DNA of 64,000 nucleotides from contig NZ_JACJVQ010000002.1 of the NCBI RefSeq assembly GCF_014212135.1, positions 124,001 through 188,000 of the forward strand, read 5' to 3'. This document shows, one piece after another, positions 1 to 9,541 of this stretch. Positions within the stretch are counted from its first letter, which is position 1. Each line of letters opens with the position of its first letter. The notes below the pieces were generated by a model. The model searched no databases and was not told the origin of the DNA. It worked only from the letters and a program-made list of their open reading frames with translations. Made by a program: the position numbers and the translations under genes. The DNA is from Cohnella thailandensis (GTDB lineage: Bacteria; Bacillota; Bacilli; Paenibacillales; Paenibacillaceae).

Positions 1-17
1 TCGGCGATTATCTGGAT

Positions 18-1673
18 TTAGGCGGAAGCTGAGCCGCGGGAACGACCGAGCGCGCGAACGACCGGGCCGAGTACCTTGCGGATTCTCGCCGGATAGCCGC
101 TTAAATCTTCCGAGCGGATGACTCGGAACAGAACGAGCAGAACCAGGTAAGCCGCGCATACGAAGATGCCGAGCACGATCGTTACGATCAGATACGGCCA
201 TTTGCCCCCCAGCGACTCCGTCCATTCCAATCCGTAATAAACGATAGCCGATCCGACCCCCGCGATGACGGTCACCGCGGACGCGAAGCCTGTCCAGCGA
301 TCGCCGAGCGCCTTGATGCCGGTCAGCTTCCGGATCGTGATCATGTTCCAGGCCGTCACGAAGATGAAGCAGACGCTCGTCGCGGCGACGAGGCCGTATA
401 CCCCGAAGAACGGGGTAAGCGCCAGGCTTAGCGCGAGTTTGATCGCGATCCCGGTCAGCGTATGCGCCATCGCCGTCCGCTGACGGCTGATCCCGTTGAG
501 GATCGAGTTCGAGGTCATCATCGTAATCTGGAAAATGGTGCCCCCGGCGAGCATGGCGACGATCTCGCTCTCCGACGGCTTGCTGAACAACAAGCCGTTG
601 ACGGCATGTGCGCCGACCGTGAGCACGAGGACGATAGGCATGCCGGTGAAGATGGCGATCCGCATCGCCAGCATCCCTTGGCTTCGCACCCTCTCGTCGT
701 CGCGAGCCGCGAATGCCGCCGCAAGCACCGGCAAGATCGAGGTGCTTAGCGCGATCGCGAGAACCGGTGGAATGCCGGCGATGGATTGGGCATTCGTGAC
801 GAGACCCGCCAGCCAGGATTCCACGGTAGCTTTATCGAAATTCCAGTGGGATAGCGGCCCAAGAAGGGAAGTATCGATAAAATAGATAAGTTGAACCGTC
901 ATCGCCGTTAGCAGGATCGGAATGGAAATCTTCAGAATCGCCTTGTAGATATCCTTCGTCTGCGTCAGAACCGGAGGGCCTCCAGCCTGTACGGATGAAG
1001 GGATCGACTCCGTTCGCGGCGACTTGCGATCGCCTGCTTCCAACCTGCGTGCGTACCACAGCATGACGGCCAGCGCGGCTATGCCGCCGAAGACGCTCCC
1101 GAGCGCGCCTCCTGCCGCCATAATTCGATTGTTATAGCCAAGACCTTGAAGAAGGAAGACGAGACCGACCGCCGTTATTACCCGGGCAATTTGTTCGATC
1201 ACTTGCGAGACGCCGCCGGCCATCATGAACTGGCGGCCTTGGAAATATCCCCGCATCATCGCGATTATGGGGAAGAAAAGCAAGGCCGGAGCGATAGCCC
1301 GAACCGCGAGATCCCCATCCGGAACCTTAGAGAACGACGCATAGTAAGGCGCAACAAGCAATAGAACAAGCGTCATGATAATGCCCATAAGTATTCCAAA
1401 CCTAATAGCGGCTCGGTAGATCTTCTTGACCTCCGCTTCGCGGCCGAGCTCCAGCCGCTCCGACACCATCTTGGAGATGGCGCTCGGAATGCCCGCCGTA
1501 GCGAACACGAGCAATAGTAGATACACGTTATTGGCGAGACCGAAAGCGCTTTGCCCGTTCTTGTCCATCGCGTACTCCAGCGGAACCCGCTGGAATATGC
1601 CCAATACCCTGGCCGCGAGAGCCGCCCCGGCCAGAATGATCGTTCCTTTGACCAATGAATCTTTCTTTACCAT
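18..1673 (-). CDS. MurJ/YtgP-like lipid II flippase (polysaccharide biosynthesis family)
   Basis: This 551-residue polytopic membrane protein has the length and N-terminal pattern of Bacillus YtgP: a KGT start, a first membrane helix containing ARVLG, then an IPSAISKMVSER stretch and GYFQGRQFM near residue 140. The family belongs to the MOP/MVF flippase superfamily, and YtgP acts as a MurJ-type flippase that moves the peptidoglycan precursor lipid II across the membrane. A charged, proline-rich loop around residues 210-235 splits two helical halves, as is usual for the family. SpoVB-like sporulation flippases and O-antigen exporters are related, so the exact substrate is inferred. The next gene upstream ends only 9 bases away. 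Confidence 0.85.
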   Translation of the reverse strand: MVKKDSLVKGTIILAGAALAARVLGIFQRVPLEYAMDKNGQSAFGLANNVYLLLLVFATAGIPSAISKMVSERLELGREAEVKKIYRAAIRFGILMGIIMTLVLLLVAPYYASFSKVPDGDLAVRAIAPALLFFPIIAMMRGYFQGRQFMMAGGVSQVIEQIARVITAVGLVFLLQGLGYNNRIMAAGGALGSVFGGIAALAVMLWYARRLEAGDRKSPRTESIPSSVQAGGPPVLTQTKDIYKAILKISIPILLTAMTVQLIYFIDTSLLGPLSHWNFDKATVESWLAGLVTNAQSIAGIPPVLAIALSTSILPVLAAAFAARDDERVRSQGMLAMRIAIFTGMPIVLVLTVGAHAVNGLLFSKPSESEIVAMLAGGTIFQITMMTSNSILNGISRQRTAMAHTLTGIAIKLALSLALTPFFGVYGLVAATSVCFIFVTAWNMITIRKLTGIKALGDRWTGFASAVTVIAGVGSAIVYYGLEWTESLGGKWPYLIVTIVLGIFVCAAYLVLLVLFRVIRSEDLSGYPARIRKVLGPVVRALGRSRGSASA

Positions 1674-1682
1674 ATCAGCTTC

Positions 1683-2402
1683 TCATCCCAACGATTCTAA
1701 CGGTTTATGATTGCCGCGGACCGGCTTGGCCGCCCCCGACGGAGCCGCCCAGCGCACGCCATTGGCGATGACGCGGCGCACGAGCGGATGATAATAGGTT
1801 GGATACGTCTCATGGCCCGGACGGAAGTAGAAGATCTTCCCTTGGCCGCGCTTGTAGGTGCAGCCGCTGCGGAACACCTCTCCGCCCTCGAACCAGCTGA
1901 TGAACACGAGCTCGTCGGGGGCCGGGATATCGAAGTGCTCTCCGTACATCTCCTCCGGCTTGATCTCGAAGAACTCCGGAAGTCCGGCAGCGATCGGATG
2001 CGCGGGATCGACCACCCAGATGCGCTCCTTCTCCTTCGCTTCCCTCCACTTCAAGTCGCAGCTCGTCCCCATCAGTTTTTTGAAAATTTTCGAGAAATGC
2101 CCCGAATGAAGCACGACCAGCCCCATCCCCTCCAGGACTCTCCGATGCACCCTCTCCACGATCTCGTCCTCGACCTCATGATGGGCCATGTGCCCCCACC
2201 AGATCAGGACGTCGGTGTCGTCCAGCGCCTCTTGGGTCAGGCCGTGCTCCGGCTCGGGCAGCGTTGCCGTGCGAACGCTCAAGCCCTCCTCCTGCTCGAG
2301 GCCCTCCGCTATAGCGCGATGAAGGCCGTCCGGGTATACCTCGCGAACCTCCTCATGGACGTGCTCATGCCGGAATTCGTTCCAGACCGTTACTTTGATC
2401 AA
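1683..2402 (-). CDS. ThuA-like domain protein
   Basis: The 239-residue soluble protein matches the ThuA (trehalose utilization) family, which has a class I glutamine amidotransferase-like fold. It opens with a beta strand and WNEFRHEH, contains [14 protein letters not shown] near residue 65 and [11 protein letters not shown] near residue 97, and ends with [19 protein letters not shown] followed by a helix typical of the family. ThuA proteins are linked to sugar metabolism, but their reaction is not well established, so no substrate is assigned. The gene sits in a minus-strand run with the flippase downstream and a DUF456 gene upstream. Confidence 0.85.
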   Translation of the reverse strand: MIKVTVWNEFRHEHVHEEVREVYPDGLHRAIAEGLEQEEGLSVRTATLPEPEHGLTQEALDDTDVLIWWGHMAHHEVEDEIVERVHRRVLEGMGLVVLHSGHFSKIFKKLMGTSCDLKWREAKEKERIWVVDPAHPIAAGLPEFFEIKPEEMYGEHFDIPAPDELVFISWFEGGEVFRSGCTYKRGQGKIFYFRPGHETYPTYYHPLVRRVIANGVRWAAPSGAAKPVRGNHKPLESLG

Positions 2403-2428
2403 TGCGGCTCCTCCTTAGGCGGCTGTCG

Positions 2429-2911
2429 TTATACGATAAGCCAAATGATGAACAGAACGATCATGACGATCTGAAGGACGATCTTCATGAAGGTGCTCGC
2501 GAACAAGCCCACGAGAGATCCCCAGCCGACTTTAAGCGCCTTGTTGAAGGAGGAACCCGCGATGAGCTCTCCCAGCAGGGCGCCCGCGAACGGACCGATG
2601 ATCAGACCGAACGCCGGAATGACAAAAGGACCGATGATGACGCCGATCGTGCTGCCCCAGACGGACGCTTTGGAGCCTCCGAACTTCTTGACGCCCCAGG
2701 CATTGACGACGTAATCCGCGACGATGAGCGCGAGCACGATGAGGGTCTGGATGGCCCAGAACCAGAAGCCGAACGGCTCGAAGGAGAAAAAGAATCCGTA
2801 AACGAAGAACGCCGCGTAAATCGCGAACACTCCCGGCAGAACCGGGTATACCGCGCCGGCCATCCCCACGACGAACAAAGCCACAATGATGATCCAGCCT
2901 AAAATATCCAT
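2429..2911 (-). CDS. DUF456 membrane protein
   Basis: This 160-residue integral membrane protein has about five hydrophobic segments and the glycine-rich pattern of DUF456 proteins: a first helix with PVLPG, a middle NAWGVKKFGGSKAS segment, then GxxIGPF and GPFAGALLGEL. DUF456 members are widespread in Bacillota and have no firmly established function. The protein is of normal family length. It lies between the ThuA-like gene and the Cof-type phosphatase on the same strand with short gaps, so co-transcription is plausible. Confidence 0.8.
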   Translation of the reverse strand: MDILGWIIIVALFVVGMAGAVYPVLPGVFAIYAAFFVYGFFFSFEPFGFWFWAIQTLIVLALIVADYVVNAWGVKKFGGSKASVWGSTIGVIIGPFVIPAFGLIIGPFAGALLGELIAGSSFNKALKVGWGSLVGLFASTFMKIVLQIVMIVLFIIWLIV

Positions 2912-2917
2912 GCCACA

Positions 2918-3679
2918 TCACGCCTTTAACACGTATTGTTGAATGACTTGGGCGACGCCGTCCTCCAGGTTCGTTCCCGTGACGACATCCGCGCCCGCTT
3001 TGACTTCGTCTTGGGCATTGCCCATCGCGACCCCGAGCCCGACGGCGCGGATAGCCGCCAGATCGTTAAGGCTGTCGCCGACCGCCACCGCCTCCGACAT
3101 CTTGAAGCCCAGCATCCGGCACACTTCCTCGATCGCCGTCGCCTTCGATACGCCGGCCGGATTCACTTCGATGTTGTAAGGAGACGAGTTGCTCAGCTCG
3201 AGACCCTCCCAGCCTTGCAGCTCTTGAAGGATGGACCCCAGCACCTTCGTATCTTCGTTGTAATAGCCGAACTTCAGCCACTCGAAGTCGTACGTGTCCC
3301 CGGCCCAGCGTTCCTTGTTGTAGATGCCCTGAGTCGAATAAGCCCAGAACCACGTGTCGCCGTGCCGCTCCGCCAGCCGGTGAAGCTTCATGACCTTCTC
3401 CGCGGGCAGCGTCGTTCGGCGATGAAGCTCGCTAGGCTTGCTCCAGATCTCCCCGCCGTTCACGACGATCATCGGAGACTCGGAGAGACCAAGCTGCTCG
3501 GCGAAAGGCAGCGCGCTGTCGTAGCCTCTCCCCGTCGACACGCATACCGTCACTCCGGCTTCGCTCGCCTTCGCGATCCATTCCCGGTTCGCGGCGCTGA
3601 TCTCGCTTCGGTCGTTCAACGTCGTTCCGTCCAAGTCCAATGCCAGAAGTCGATAGTTTCCCAAGGTTCGAACGTTCAC
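2918..3679 (-). CDS. Cof-type HAD-IIB phosphatase
   Basis: The 253-residue cytoplasmic hydrolase has all HAD motifs: LDLDGTTL near residue 16 with the nucleophile and acid/base aspartates, VSTGRGYDS near residue 48, and the C-terminal VGDSLNDLAAI that binds magnesium. The long cap domain and the overall size place it in the Cof/YwpJ subfamily, which dephosphorylates small sugar phosphates or cofactors. The physiological substrate cannot be read from the sequence. The start used is a GTG that lies immediately after an AAGGAG, so the true start may differ by a few codons. Confidence 0.85.
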   Translation of the reverse strand: MNVRTLGNYRLLALDLDGTTLNDRSEISAANREWIAKASEAGVTVCVSTGRGYDSALPFAEQLGLSESPMIVVNGGEIWSKPSELHRRTTLPAEKVMKLHRLAERHGDTWFWAYSTQGIYNKERWAGDTYDFEWLKFGYYNEDTKVLGSILQELQGWEGLELSNSSPYNIEVNPAGVSKATAIEEVCRMLGFKMSEAVAVGDSLNDLAAIRAVGLGVAMGNAQDEVKAGADVVTGTNLEDGVAQVIQQYVLKA

Positions 3680-3810
3680 TCCTTCTTTCTGTATGGCTTC
3701 CCTTTATGCAGATAAACATACCAACGCCATTTTATCACAAAATGAATGGGAGCACGACGAAGCCCGCACACAACCCGCGATCATGCGCCTAAAGAGTGCC
3801 TAAACGAACG

Positions 3811-3845
3811 CTGCCCCTTAAGTCCGACAAGGACCTAAGGGGCAG
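3811..3845 (-). terminator. terminator-like hairpin after oppF
   Basis: A 15-bp stem with one mismatch or wobble position (arms beginning CTGCCCC and ending GGGGCAG, loop GACAA) lies 20 bases beyond the oppF stop codon. The following T-rich tract on the minus strand is weak, so it may terminate poorly or stabilise the 3' end. Confidence 0.7.
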
Positions 3846-3865
3846 TTCTAACCTTTTATTCTCTC

Positions 3866-4822
3866 TTATGCATAATGGCAAGCGGCCCAATGGCCGTTGC
3901 GGGTCTCTCTAAGCTCCGGAACTTCGGCCGCGCACTTCTCCGTCGCCGCCGGGCAGCGGGTACGGAACGGGCAGCCGCTCGGCGGGTTGATCGGGCTCGG
4001 CAGGTCGCCGGAGAGCACGATTCTCTCCTTCTCGCGGGCCGCGCTCGGATCCGGCTCCGGAATGGCCGACAGCAGCGCCTGCGTGTACGGATGCTGCGGG
4101 TTGTCGTACAACTCCTCGCTAGTCGCCAGCTCGACGATCTTGCCGAGGTACATGACGGCTACGCGGTCGCTCACGTACTTGACCATCGACAGGTCGTGCG
4201 CGACGAACAGGTAGGTCAGGCTCAGCTTCTTCTGCAGCTCGATCAGCTGATTGACGATCTGAGCTTGGATCGAGACGTCGAGCGCCGAGATCGGTTCGTC
4301 GCAGACGACGAATTCCGGTTGTACGGCGAGCGCTCTCGTGATGCCGATCCGTTGGCGCTGGCCGCCGGAGAATTCGTGCGGATAACGGGAAGCGTGCTCC
4401 GCGTTCAGGCCGACGAGCTCGAGCAGCTCCTCGACGCGGCGTTTTCTCTCCGCCTTGCTATGGGTAAGGCCGTGAATATCGAGCGCTTCGCCGATGATGT
4501 CCAATACCGTCAGACGCGGGTTAAGCGAGGCGTACGGATCTTGGAAAATCATCTGCATGCGGCGGCGATAAGCCTTGAATTGCCTCTTCGACAGCTTCGT
4601 GATGTCGACGCCGTCGTATATCATCGAACCGGCCGTCGGCTCGTACAGGCGCATGATCGTCCGGCCGGCGGTCGTCTTGCCGCAGCCGGATTCCCCTACC
4701 AAGCCGACCGTCTCGCCTTGCTTGATGTCGAGGGTAAAGTTCTGCACGGCCTTAAGGACGCGGCCTCCGCCTAGCTGAAAGTGCTTGCTGAGGCCTTGAA
4801 TGTCTACTAAAGTCTTGCTCAT
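3866..4822 (-). CDS. oppF: oligopeptide ABC transporter ATPase OppF
   Basis: This 318-residue ATPase energises the oligopeptide importer at the inner face of the membrane. It has a Walker A motif GESGCGKTT near residue 40, the signature SGGQRQR, a Walker B segment ending in CDEP, and the switch histidine in VAHDLS. The C-terminal extension carries the Opp/Dpp signature PSPINPPSGCPFRTRCP, in which conserved cysteines can bind an iron-sulfur cluster in this family. Its start overlaps the end of oppD by four bases, which indicates translational coupling. It is the last gene of the opp operon. Confidence 0.93.
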   Translation of the reverse strand: MSKTLVDIQGLSKHFQLGGGRVLKAVQNFTLDIKQGETVGLVGESGCGKTTAGRTIMRLYEPTAGSMIYDGVDITKLSKRQFKAYRRRMQMIFQDPYASLNPRLTVLDIIGEALDIHGLTHSKAERKRRVEELLELVGLNAEHASRYPHEFSGGQRQRIGITRALAVQPEFVVCDEPISALDVSIQAQIVNQLIELQKKLSLTYLFVAHDLSMVKYVSDRVAVMYLGKIVELATSEELYDNPQHPYTQALLSAIPEPDPSAAREKERIVLSGDLPSPINPPSGCPFRTRCPAATEKCAAEVPELRETRNGHWAACHYA

Positions 4823-5826
4823 ACGCCCACCTCCGTCTTCTTATCGGATTGAGCGCGCGGATCTTGCAGCCAGCATCTGACCTTATGGCTTCCGCCCAGA
4901 TCGGTGACTTCCGGTGGCGTCGTCGCGCAGATGTTCATCGCGTACGGGCAGCGATCGCAGAAGCCGCATCCCGGAGGCGGAGCGATAAGATCGGGAGGCG
5001 TGCCGTGAATCGGGATCAAAGGCTCGTCCTTGCGCTGAGACAGCTTAGGAAGCGAGTTGAGCAACCCCTTCGTATACGGATGGCTCGGATTCGCGAAGAT
5101 TTCTTCCTTCGTTCCGCTCTCCACGATCTGGCCGGCGTACATGACCATGACCCGGTCGCAGACGTCCGCCACGATGCCCAGATCGTGCGTGATCAGGATG
5201 ATCGACGTATCCAGCTGCTCCTGCAGCTTCTTCATCAGCCGAAGAATCTGCGCCTGAATCGTCACGTCCAGAGCGGTCGTCGGTTCGTCCGCGATAAGCA
5301 GCGCCGGGTTGCAGGCGAGCGCGATGGCGATCATGACGCGCTGGCGCATGCCCCCGGAGAACTCGTGCGGATACTGCTTGTATCTGGCTTCCGGCGTCGG
5401 AATCCCGACGAGCTTCAACATCTCGATCGCGCGTTCTTTCGCTTCGCTTTTGGATAATCCTTGGTGTTTAATGAGGCCTTCGGAGATTTGCTTGCCGACG
5501 GTCATCGTCGGATTCAGGGACGTCATCGGGTCTTGGAAGATCATCCCGATCTTGTTGCCCCGGATTTTCTGCATGTCTTTCTCGCTCAGCTTCAGGAGAT
5601 CCTGTCCTTCGAATAGGATCTGGCCGTTCTTGATCCGTCCGGGTGGCATCGCGATCAGACGCATGACCGTCTGGGCCGTAACGCTCTTGCCGCTGCCGGA
5701 TTCGCCGACGATCGCGACCGCTTCGCCTTTCTTCACGTCCAGGTTGACGTTGCGGATCGCTTGAACTTCCCCGCCGAACACGTCGAAGGAGACGCTGAGG
5801 TCTTTTACTTCAAGCAAGGTTGTCAT
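4819..5826 (-). CDS. oppD: oligopeptide ABC transporter ATPase OppD
   Basis: The 335-residue second ATPase of the importer contains a GESGSGKSVTAQ Walker A near residue 41, a FSGGMRQRV signature, the Walker B region ADEPTTALD, and the C-terminal Opp/Dpp block PPPGCGFCDRCPYA. It would form the nucleotide-binding heterodimer with OppF. It follows oppC after 26 bases and overlaps oppF by four. Confidence 0.93.
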   Translation of the reverse strand: MTTLLEVKDLSVSFDVFGGEVQAIRNVNLDVKKGEAVAIVGESGSGKSVTAQTVMRLIAMPPGRIKNGQILFEGQDLLKLSEKDMQKIRGNKIGMIFQDPMTSLNPTMTVGKQISEGLIKHQGLSKSEAKERAIEMLKLVGIPTPEARYKQYPHEFSGGMRQRVMIAIALACNPALLIADEPTTALDVTIQAQILRLMKKLQEQLDTSIILITHDLGIVADVCDRVMVMYAGQIVESGTKEEIFANPSHPYTKGLLNSLPKLSQRKDEPLIPIHGTPPDLIAPPPGCGFCDRCPYAMNICATTPPEVTDLGGSHKVRCWLQDPRAQSDKKTEVGV

Positions 5827-5852
5827 ATCCGTTCACTCCTTCCCTCGTGTCG

Positions 5853-6782
5853 TTATTTCTTAAGCTTCGGATCGAAGGCGTCGCGCAGGCCGTCTCCCAG
5901 AACGTTGAAGGCAAACATCGTCAAGCTAAGGAAGAAGGCCGGGAAGAACAGACGCCACGGGAAGAGCGTCATCGCCCCGATGCTGTCGCTGATCATCGTG
6001 CCCCAAGAAGCTTTCGGCGACTGAACGCCGAGGCCGAGGAAGCTGAGGAACGCTTCCGTGAAGATAGCGCTCGGCACGCTCAGCGTTACGGTAACGATGA
6101 TCGGTCCCATCGCATTCGGAATCAGATGGCGGAACAGAATGCGCATATGTCCGGCCCCCAGCACTTGAGAAGCGAGGGCATACTCTTGGTTCTTAAGAGA
6201 AATCATCTGTCCGCGCACGATCCAGGCCATGTTGATCCAGCCCGTGATCGACATCGCGACGATAATCGTCGTTAAGCTAGGCTCCATGACGACGAGCAGC
6301 AAAATGGTGACGAGCAGGTTGGGAACCGCATAAAGAATCTCCGAGATGCGGTTCATGATTTCGTCGACCTTGCCGCCGAAGTAACCCATGATCGCGCCAT
6401 AGATAATCCCGATAAAGAAGTCGATAATCGCGGCCATTACGCCGACGAATAGCGAGATCTGGGCGCCGGTCATGGTTCTAACCAGCATATCCCGTCCGAG
6501 ATTGTCGGTTCCGAACCAATGGGTCCAGGAAGGGGCGGCGTTCTTGTTAGCCAACTCGTTCGTATCGTGACTAAATGGGGAAAACACGGGAATGAATATC
6601 GCAAGCAGCACGACGGCAACGATTACCCACAAGCCGAACATAGCCAGCTTGTTGCCCTTCAATCGGTACCAGATATCCTGCCAAGCCGTTAAGCTCTTGC
6701 GTGTAATCTTCTCGCCGGCTGTCGCGTCTTTGCGAAGCGGCGCGAAGGGATTGTCGTCTCTCATCATATCTGGAGTATTCAT
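5853..6782 (-). CDS. oppC: oligopeptide ABC transporter permease OppC
   Basis: This 309-residue permease has an N-terminal cytoplasmic tail, a first helix near residues 50-70, a long external loop containing HWFGTDNLGRDML (the OppC/DppC signature), and the EAA coupling loop near LGAGHMRILFRHLIPNA. The inner-membrane channel is formed with OppB. It lies 3 bases after oppB. Confidence 0.93.
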   Translation of the reverse strand: MNTPDMMRDDNPFAPLRKDATAGEKITRKSLTAWQDIWYRLKGNKLAMFGLWVIVAVVLLAIFIPVFSPFSHDTNELANKNAAPSWTHWFGTDNLGRDMLVRTMTGAQISLFVGVMAAIIDFFIGIIYGAIMGYFGGKVDEIMNRISEILYAVPNLLVTILLLVVMEPSLTTIIVAMSITGWINMAWIVRGQMISLKNQEYALASQVLGAGHMRILFRHLIPNAMGPIIVTVTLSVPSAIFTEAFLSFLGLGVQSPKASWGTMISDSIGAMTLFPWRLFFPAFFLSLTMFAFNVLGDGLRDAFDPKLKK

Positions 6783-6785
6783 TCG

Positions 6786-7721
6786 TTAAGCACCTGCCTT
6801 TCCGCCCTTGAGGCGAATGCGCGGATCGACAAGCACGTAGGCAATGTCTGCGATAAATCTACCGACCAGCAGAATGGCCGCATAGAAAATAGTCGTGCCC
6901 ATAATGAGCGGATAGTCTCGGTCGATAATGCTGGATACGAAGAACTTGCCCAGTCCGGGGATCGCGAAAATCTGTTCCACGACAACCGAACCCGTGATAA
7001 CGTTAGCGATCATGAATCCAAGATACGTAACAACAGGAAGCATGGAATTTCTCAAGGCATGACGCCAAACGATCATATGACCGGTCAGCCCCTTGGCTTT
7101 AGCCGTCTTGATAAAGTCGCCGTTCATGACTTCGACCATCGTCGAGCGAATGAGACGCGCGATAACCGCAATGGAAGAAGCGGACAGAGCTATCGTAGGC
7201 AGAATATAATCGAGCGGGCCCTTAAGCCCAGCTACCGAGAACCAGCCTAGCTTAACGGAGAATATATACTGCAATAACGGACCCATGATCAAGCTTGGGA
7301 CCGCCAAGCCTATGACCGCTATGATCATGGCAAAGTGGTCGAGGAATCTTCGGTGATACAGCGCCGCCAACGTCCCTAATATGACTCCTCCTGCGACGGA
7401 GGTGACGACGGAAACAAGTCCCAATCTAAGCGAATAGGGGAAAGAGCTCGAAATCATGCGTTCAACCGTTTGGAACTTCTTCTTCATGGAAACGCCAAGA
7501 TCGCCATGGATCAGGTTGTCCATGTACGTGATATAGCGCTCGAACATCGGTTTATCAAGGCCGTAATAGGCCTCCAAATTCTTCTTAACCTGTTCGCTGG
7601 TCGCCTTCTCTGATTGCAGCGGGCTCCCTGGGATGACATTCATCAGCACGAAGGTCAGACTAGCCAAGAGGAACAGGGTGACAACCATGAAAGAGACTTT
7701 ACGAAGCACAAAAGCTACCAC
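6786..7721 (-). CDS. oppB: oligopeptide ABC transporter permease OppB
   Basis: The 311-residue permease begins with the typical OppB/DppB N-terminal helix followed by VIPGSPL, and has the EAA loop at AKAKGLTGHMIVWRHALRNS. The C terminus ends with DIAYVLVDPRIR, also characteristic. It pairs with OppC. An 83-base gap with a strong stem-loop separates it from oppA, whereas the four genes from oppB to oppF are tightly packed. Confidence 0.93.
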   Translation of the reverse strand: MVAFVLRKVSFMVVTLFLLASLTFVLMNVIPGSPLQSEKATSEQVKKNLEAYYGLDKPMFERYITYMDNLIHGDLGVSMKKKFQTVERMISSSFPYSLRLGLVSVVTSVAGGVILGTLAALYHRRFLDHFAMIIAVIGLAVPSLIMGPLLQYIFSVKLGWFSVAGLKGPLDYILPTIALSASSIAVIARLIRSTMVEVMNGDFIKTAKAKGLTGHMIVWRHALRNSMLPVVTYLGFMIANVITGSVVVEQIFAIPGLGKFFVSSIIDRDYPLIMGTTIFYAAILLVGRFIADIAYVLVDPRIRLKGGKAGA

Positions 7722-7739
7722 TGTTAATACCCGCCTCTC

Positions 7740-7779
7740 AAAAACAAGGGTATATATAGGGAATCTATATATACCCTTG
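7740..7779 (-). terminator. intercistronic stem-loop between oppA and oppB
   Basis: A perfect 15-bp inverted repeat (7745-7759 and 7765-7779) with a 5-base loop is followed on the minus strand by TTTTT. This has the form of an intrinsic terminator with an AT-rich upper stem. In the position between a binding-protein gene and its permease genes, such structures usually reduce read-through and protect the upstream mRNA, giving more binding protein than transporter. Confidence 0.8.
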
Positions 7780-7804
7780 AGCTATTTGTTCTCCTGACTG
7801 CTAA

Positions 7805-9505
7805 TTACTTCTTGCTGCCGAATACCCAGTCGATGTGACCGGCGTAGTCGGAAGTAACGCCTTGGATATCATCCTTGACCATCGTTACCGTCGTGTAGTA
7901 GTAGAACGGCAGAACCGCCATGTCGTCCATCGCTTGCTTCTCAGCCTTGGCGATCAGGTCCAGGCGAGCCTTCTCGTCGGTAGCGGCGAGGGATTCGTCC
8001 AGCCACTTGCCGACTTGCTCGTTGCTGTACTTGCCGTCGTTGTTGAGGGACTTCGGATGGATCAGGTCGTACGTAAAGTTGATCGCATGGTTGAAGTCGG
8101 CTCCCCATCCGGCGCGAGCGATGTCGAATTGACCAGCGTCGCGAGTTTCGAGGAAGGTACCCCATTCTTGGTTCGTTACGGCAACTTCTACGCCGAGGTT
8201 CTGCTTCCACATGTCTGCAGCCGCTTCGGCGATAGCCTTGTGGCCTTCGCTCGTGTTGTACAGCAGAGTGATCTTCGGCAGTGCGGTAAGTCCTTCTTCC
8301 TTCAGGCCTTCTTCAAGAAGCTTCTTCGCTTCTTCAACGTTCTCCGAGAAGAACCCGGTGTCCGGATACATTTCGCGGAACAGCTTGCCGTCCGTGCCCG
8401 CGATGCTCGGAGGTACGAGAGCGTAAGCCGGAGTTTGGTTCGCTTGCGTTACGTTGTCGATGATCGATTGACGATCAATCGCCATCGAGAACGCCTTGCG
8501 GATCTTAACGTTGTTGAACGGCGCCTTCTGCGTGTTGAACACGTAGTAGTAAGTCGAAGCGATCGCTTGTACTTCCGCGCTGCCGTCGGCGATAACTTGA
8601 GCCGTGCGGTCCGTCGGAACGGAACCGGCTTGAGCGCCGATCCAGTCGATGTCGCCCGTCTCGAACAGGTTGTAAACCGTGTTCTCGTCTTCGACCAGGC
8701 TGATCGTTACCTTGCTGAAGTTAACCTTGTCCTTGTCGAAGTAAGTCGGGTTCGGTTCAAGGACCAATTTGTCTTCGTGCGCCCATTCCTTCAGAAGGAA
8801 CGGTCCGTTGGAGACGATCGTCGAAGCGTCTGCGGCCCAAGCCGGGTTGGCGTCAACCGTCGCTTGGTGAACCGGCAGGTAGGTATAGTGGGAAACCAGG
8901 CTCGGGAAGTACGGAGTCGCGGACTTCAGCGTCACTTCCAGAGTCGTGTCGTTGACAGCCTTGACGGCAACGTCGTCAGCGGATCCCTTGCCGGAGTTGT
9001 ATTCTTCGCCGCCCTTGATGTAGAACAGCATATATGCATATTCGGAAGCCGTTTCCGGGTTCAGCGCGCGCTTCCAAGCGTATACAAAGTCATTGGCGGT
9101 TACCTTGTCGCCATTGCTCCAAGTCGCGTCGTCGCGAAGCTTGAAGGTATAAGTCAAGCCGTCATCGGAAACTTCATCGCCCGTAGCGATCGCAGGCTCT
9201 GGTTCGCCAGCGGAATTCAAACGATAAAGACCTTCGTACAGGCCTGCCGCTACGATGGACGATTGAGCGTCCGTCATAAGAGCAGGGTCAAGGCTTGGCG
9301 GTTCGCTCGCCAGCGTAAAGCGGAATTCTCCGCCCTTCTTGACGTCTGTGGATTCGGATGCGGATGCGGATGGACTGCTGCTTGCGGATCCGGACGGAGC
9401 CGCGTTGTTTCCGTTATTGTTGTTGGAGCACGCGGACAAAACGGCTGCCAGCATCATAACGACGACGAGCGGAAGCAATAACCCCTTCTTTTTGTCTACC
9501 TTCAC
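7805..9505 (-). CDS. oppA: oligopeptide-binding lipoprotein OppA
   Basis: This 566-residue extracytoplasmic substrate-binding protein starts with a lipoprotein signal (MKVDKKK, hydrophobic core, lipobox LSAC with the cysteine near residue 26). A serine- and asparagine-rich linker follows, then a type 5 solute-binding domain with FRFTLASEPPSLDPAL and the DGLTYTFKLRDDATWSNGD block. It captures peptides outside the membrane for OppB-OppC. Its own promoter lies about 60-90 bases upstream, and the stem-loop behind it probably sets a high OppA to permease ratio. In Bacillus, Opp imports signalling peptides and nutrients; that role here is inference. Confidence 0.93.
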   Translation of the reverse strand: MKVDKKKGLLLPLVVVMMLAAVLSACSNNNNGNNAAPSGSASSSPSASASESTDVKKGGEFRFTLASEPPSLDPALMTDAQSSIVAAGLYEGLYRLNSAGEPEPAIATGDEVSDDGLTYTFKLRDDATWSNGDKVTANDFVYAWKRALNPETASEYAYMLFYIKGGEEYNSGKGSADDVAVKAVNDTTLEVTLKSATPYFPSLVSHYTYLPVHQATVDANPAWAADASTIVSNGPFLLKEWAHEDKLVLEPNPTYFDKDKVNFSKVTISLVEDENTVYNLFETGDIDWIGAQAGSVPTDRTAQVIADGSAEVQAIASTYYYVFNTQKAPFNNVKIRKAFSMAIDRQSIIDNVTQANQTPAYALVPPSIAGTDGKLFREMYPDTGFFSENVEEAKKLLEEGLKEEGLTALPKITLLYNTSEGHKAIAEAAADMWKQNLGVEVAVTNQEWGTFLETRDAGQFDIARAGWGADFNHAINFTYDLIHPKSLNNDGKYSNEQVGKWLDESLAATDEKARLDLIAKAEKQAMDDMAVLPFYYYTTVTMVKDDIQGVTSDYAGHIDWVFGSKK

Positions 9506-9541
9506 AGAATCAACTCCTTCTCAAAATAAATACAGAATAAA

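Noticed and set aside
7835-9481. Long plus-strand open frame opposite oppA
   Set aside because: It is the antisense of a clear lipoprotein gene; the arginine- and valine-rich composition is typical of a high-GC shadow frame.
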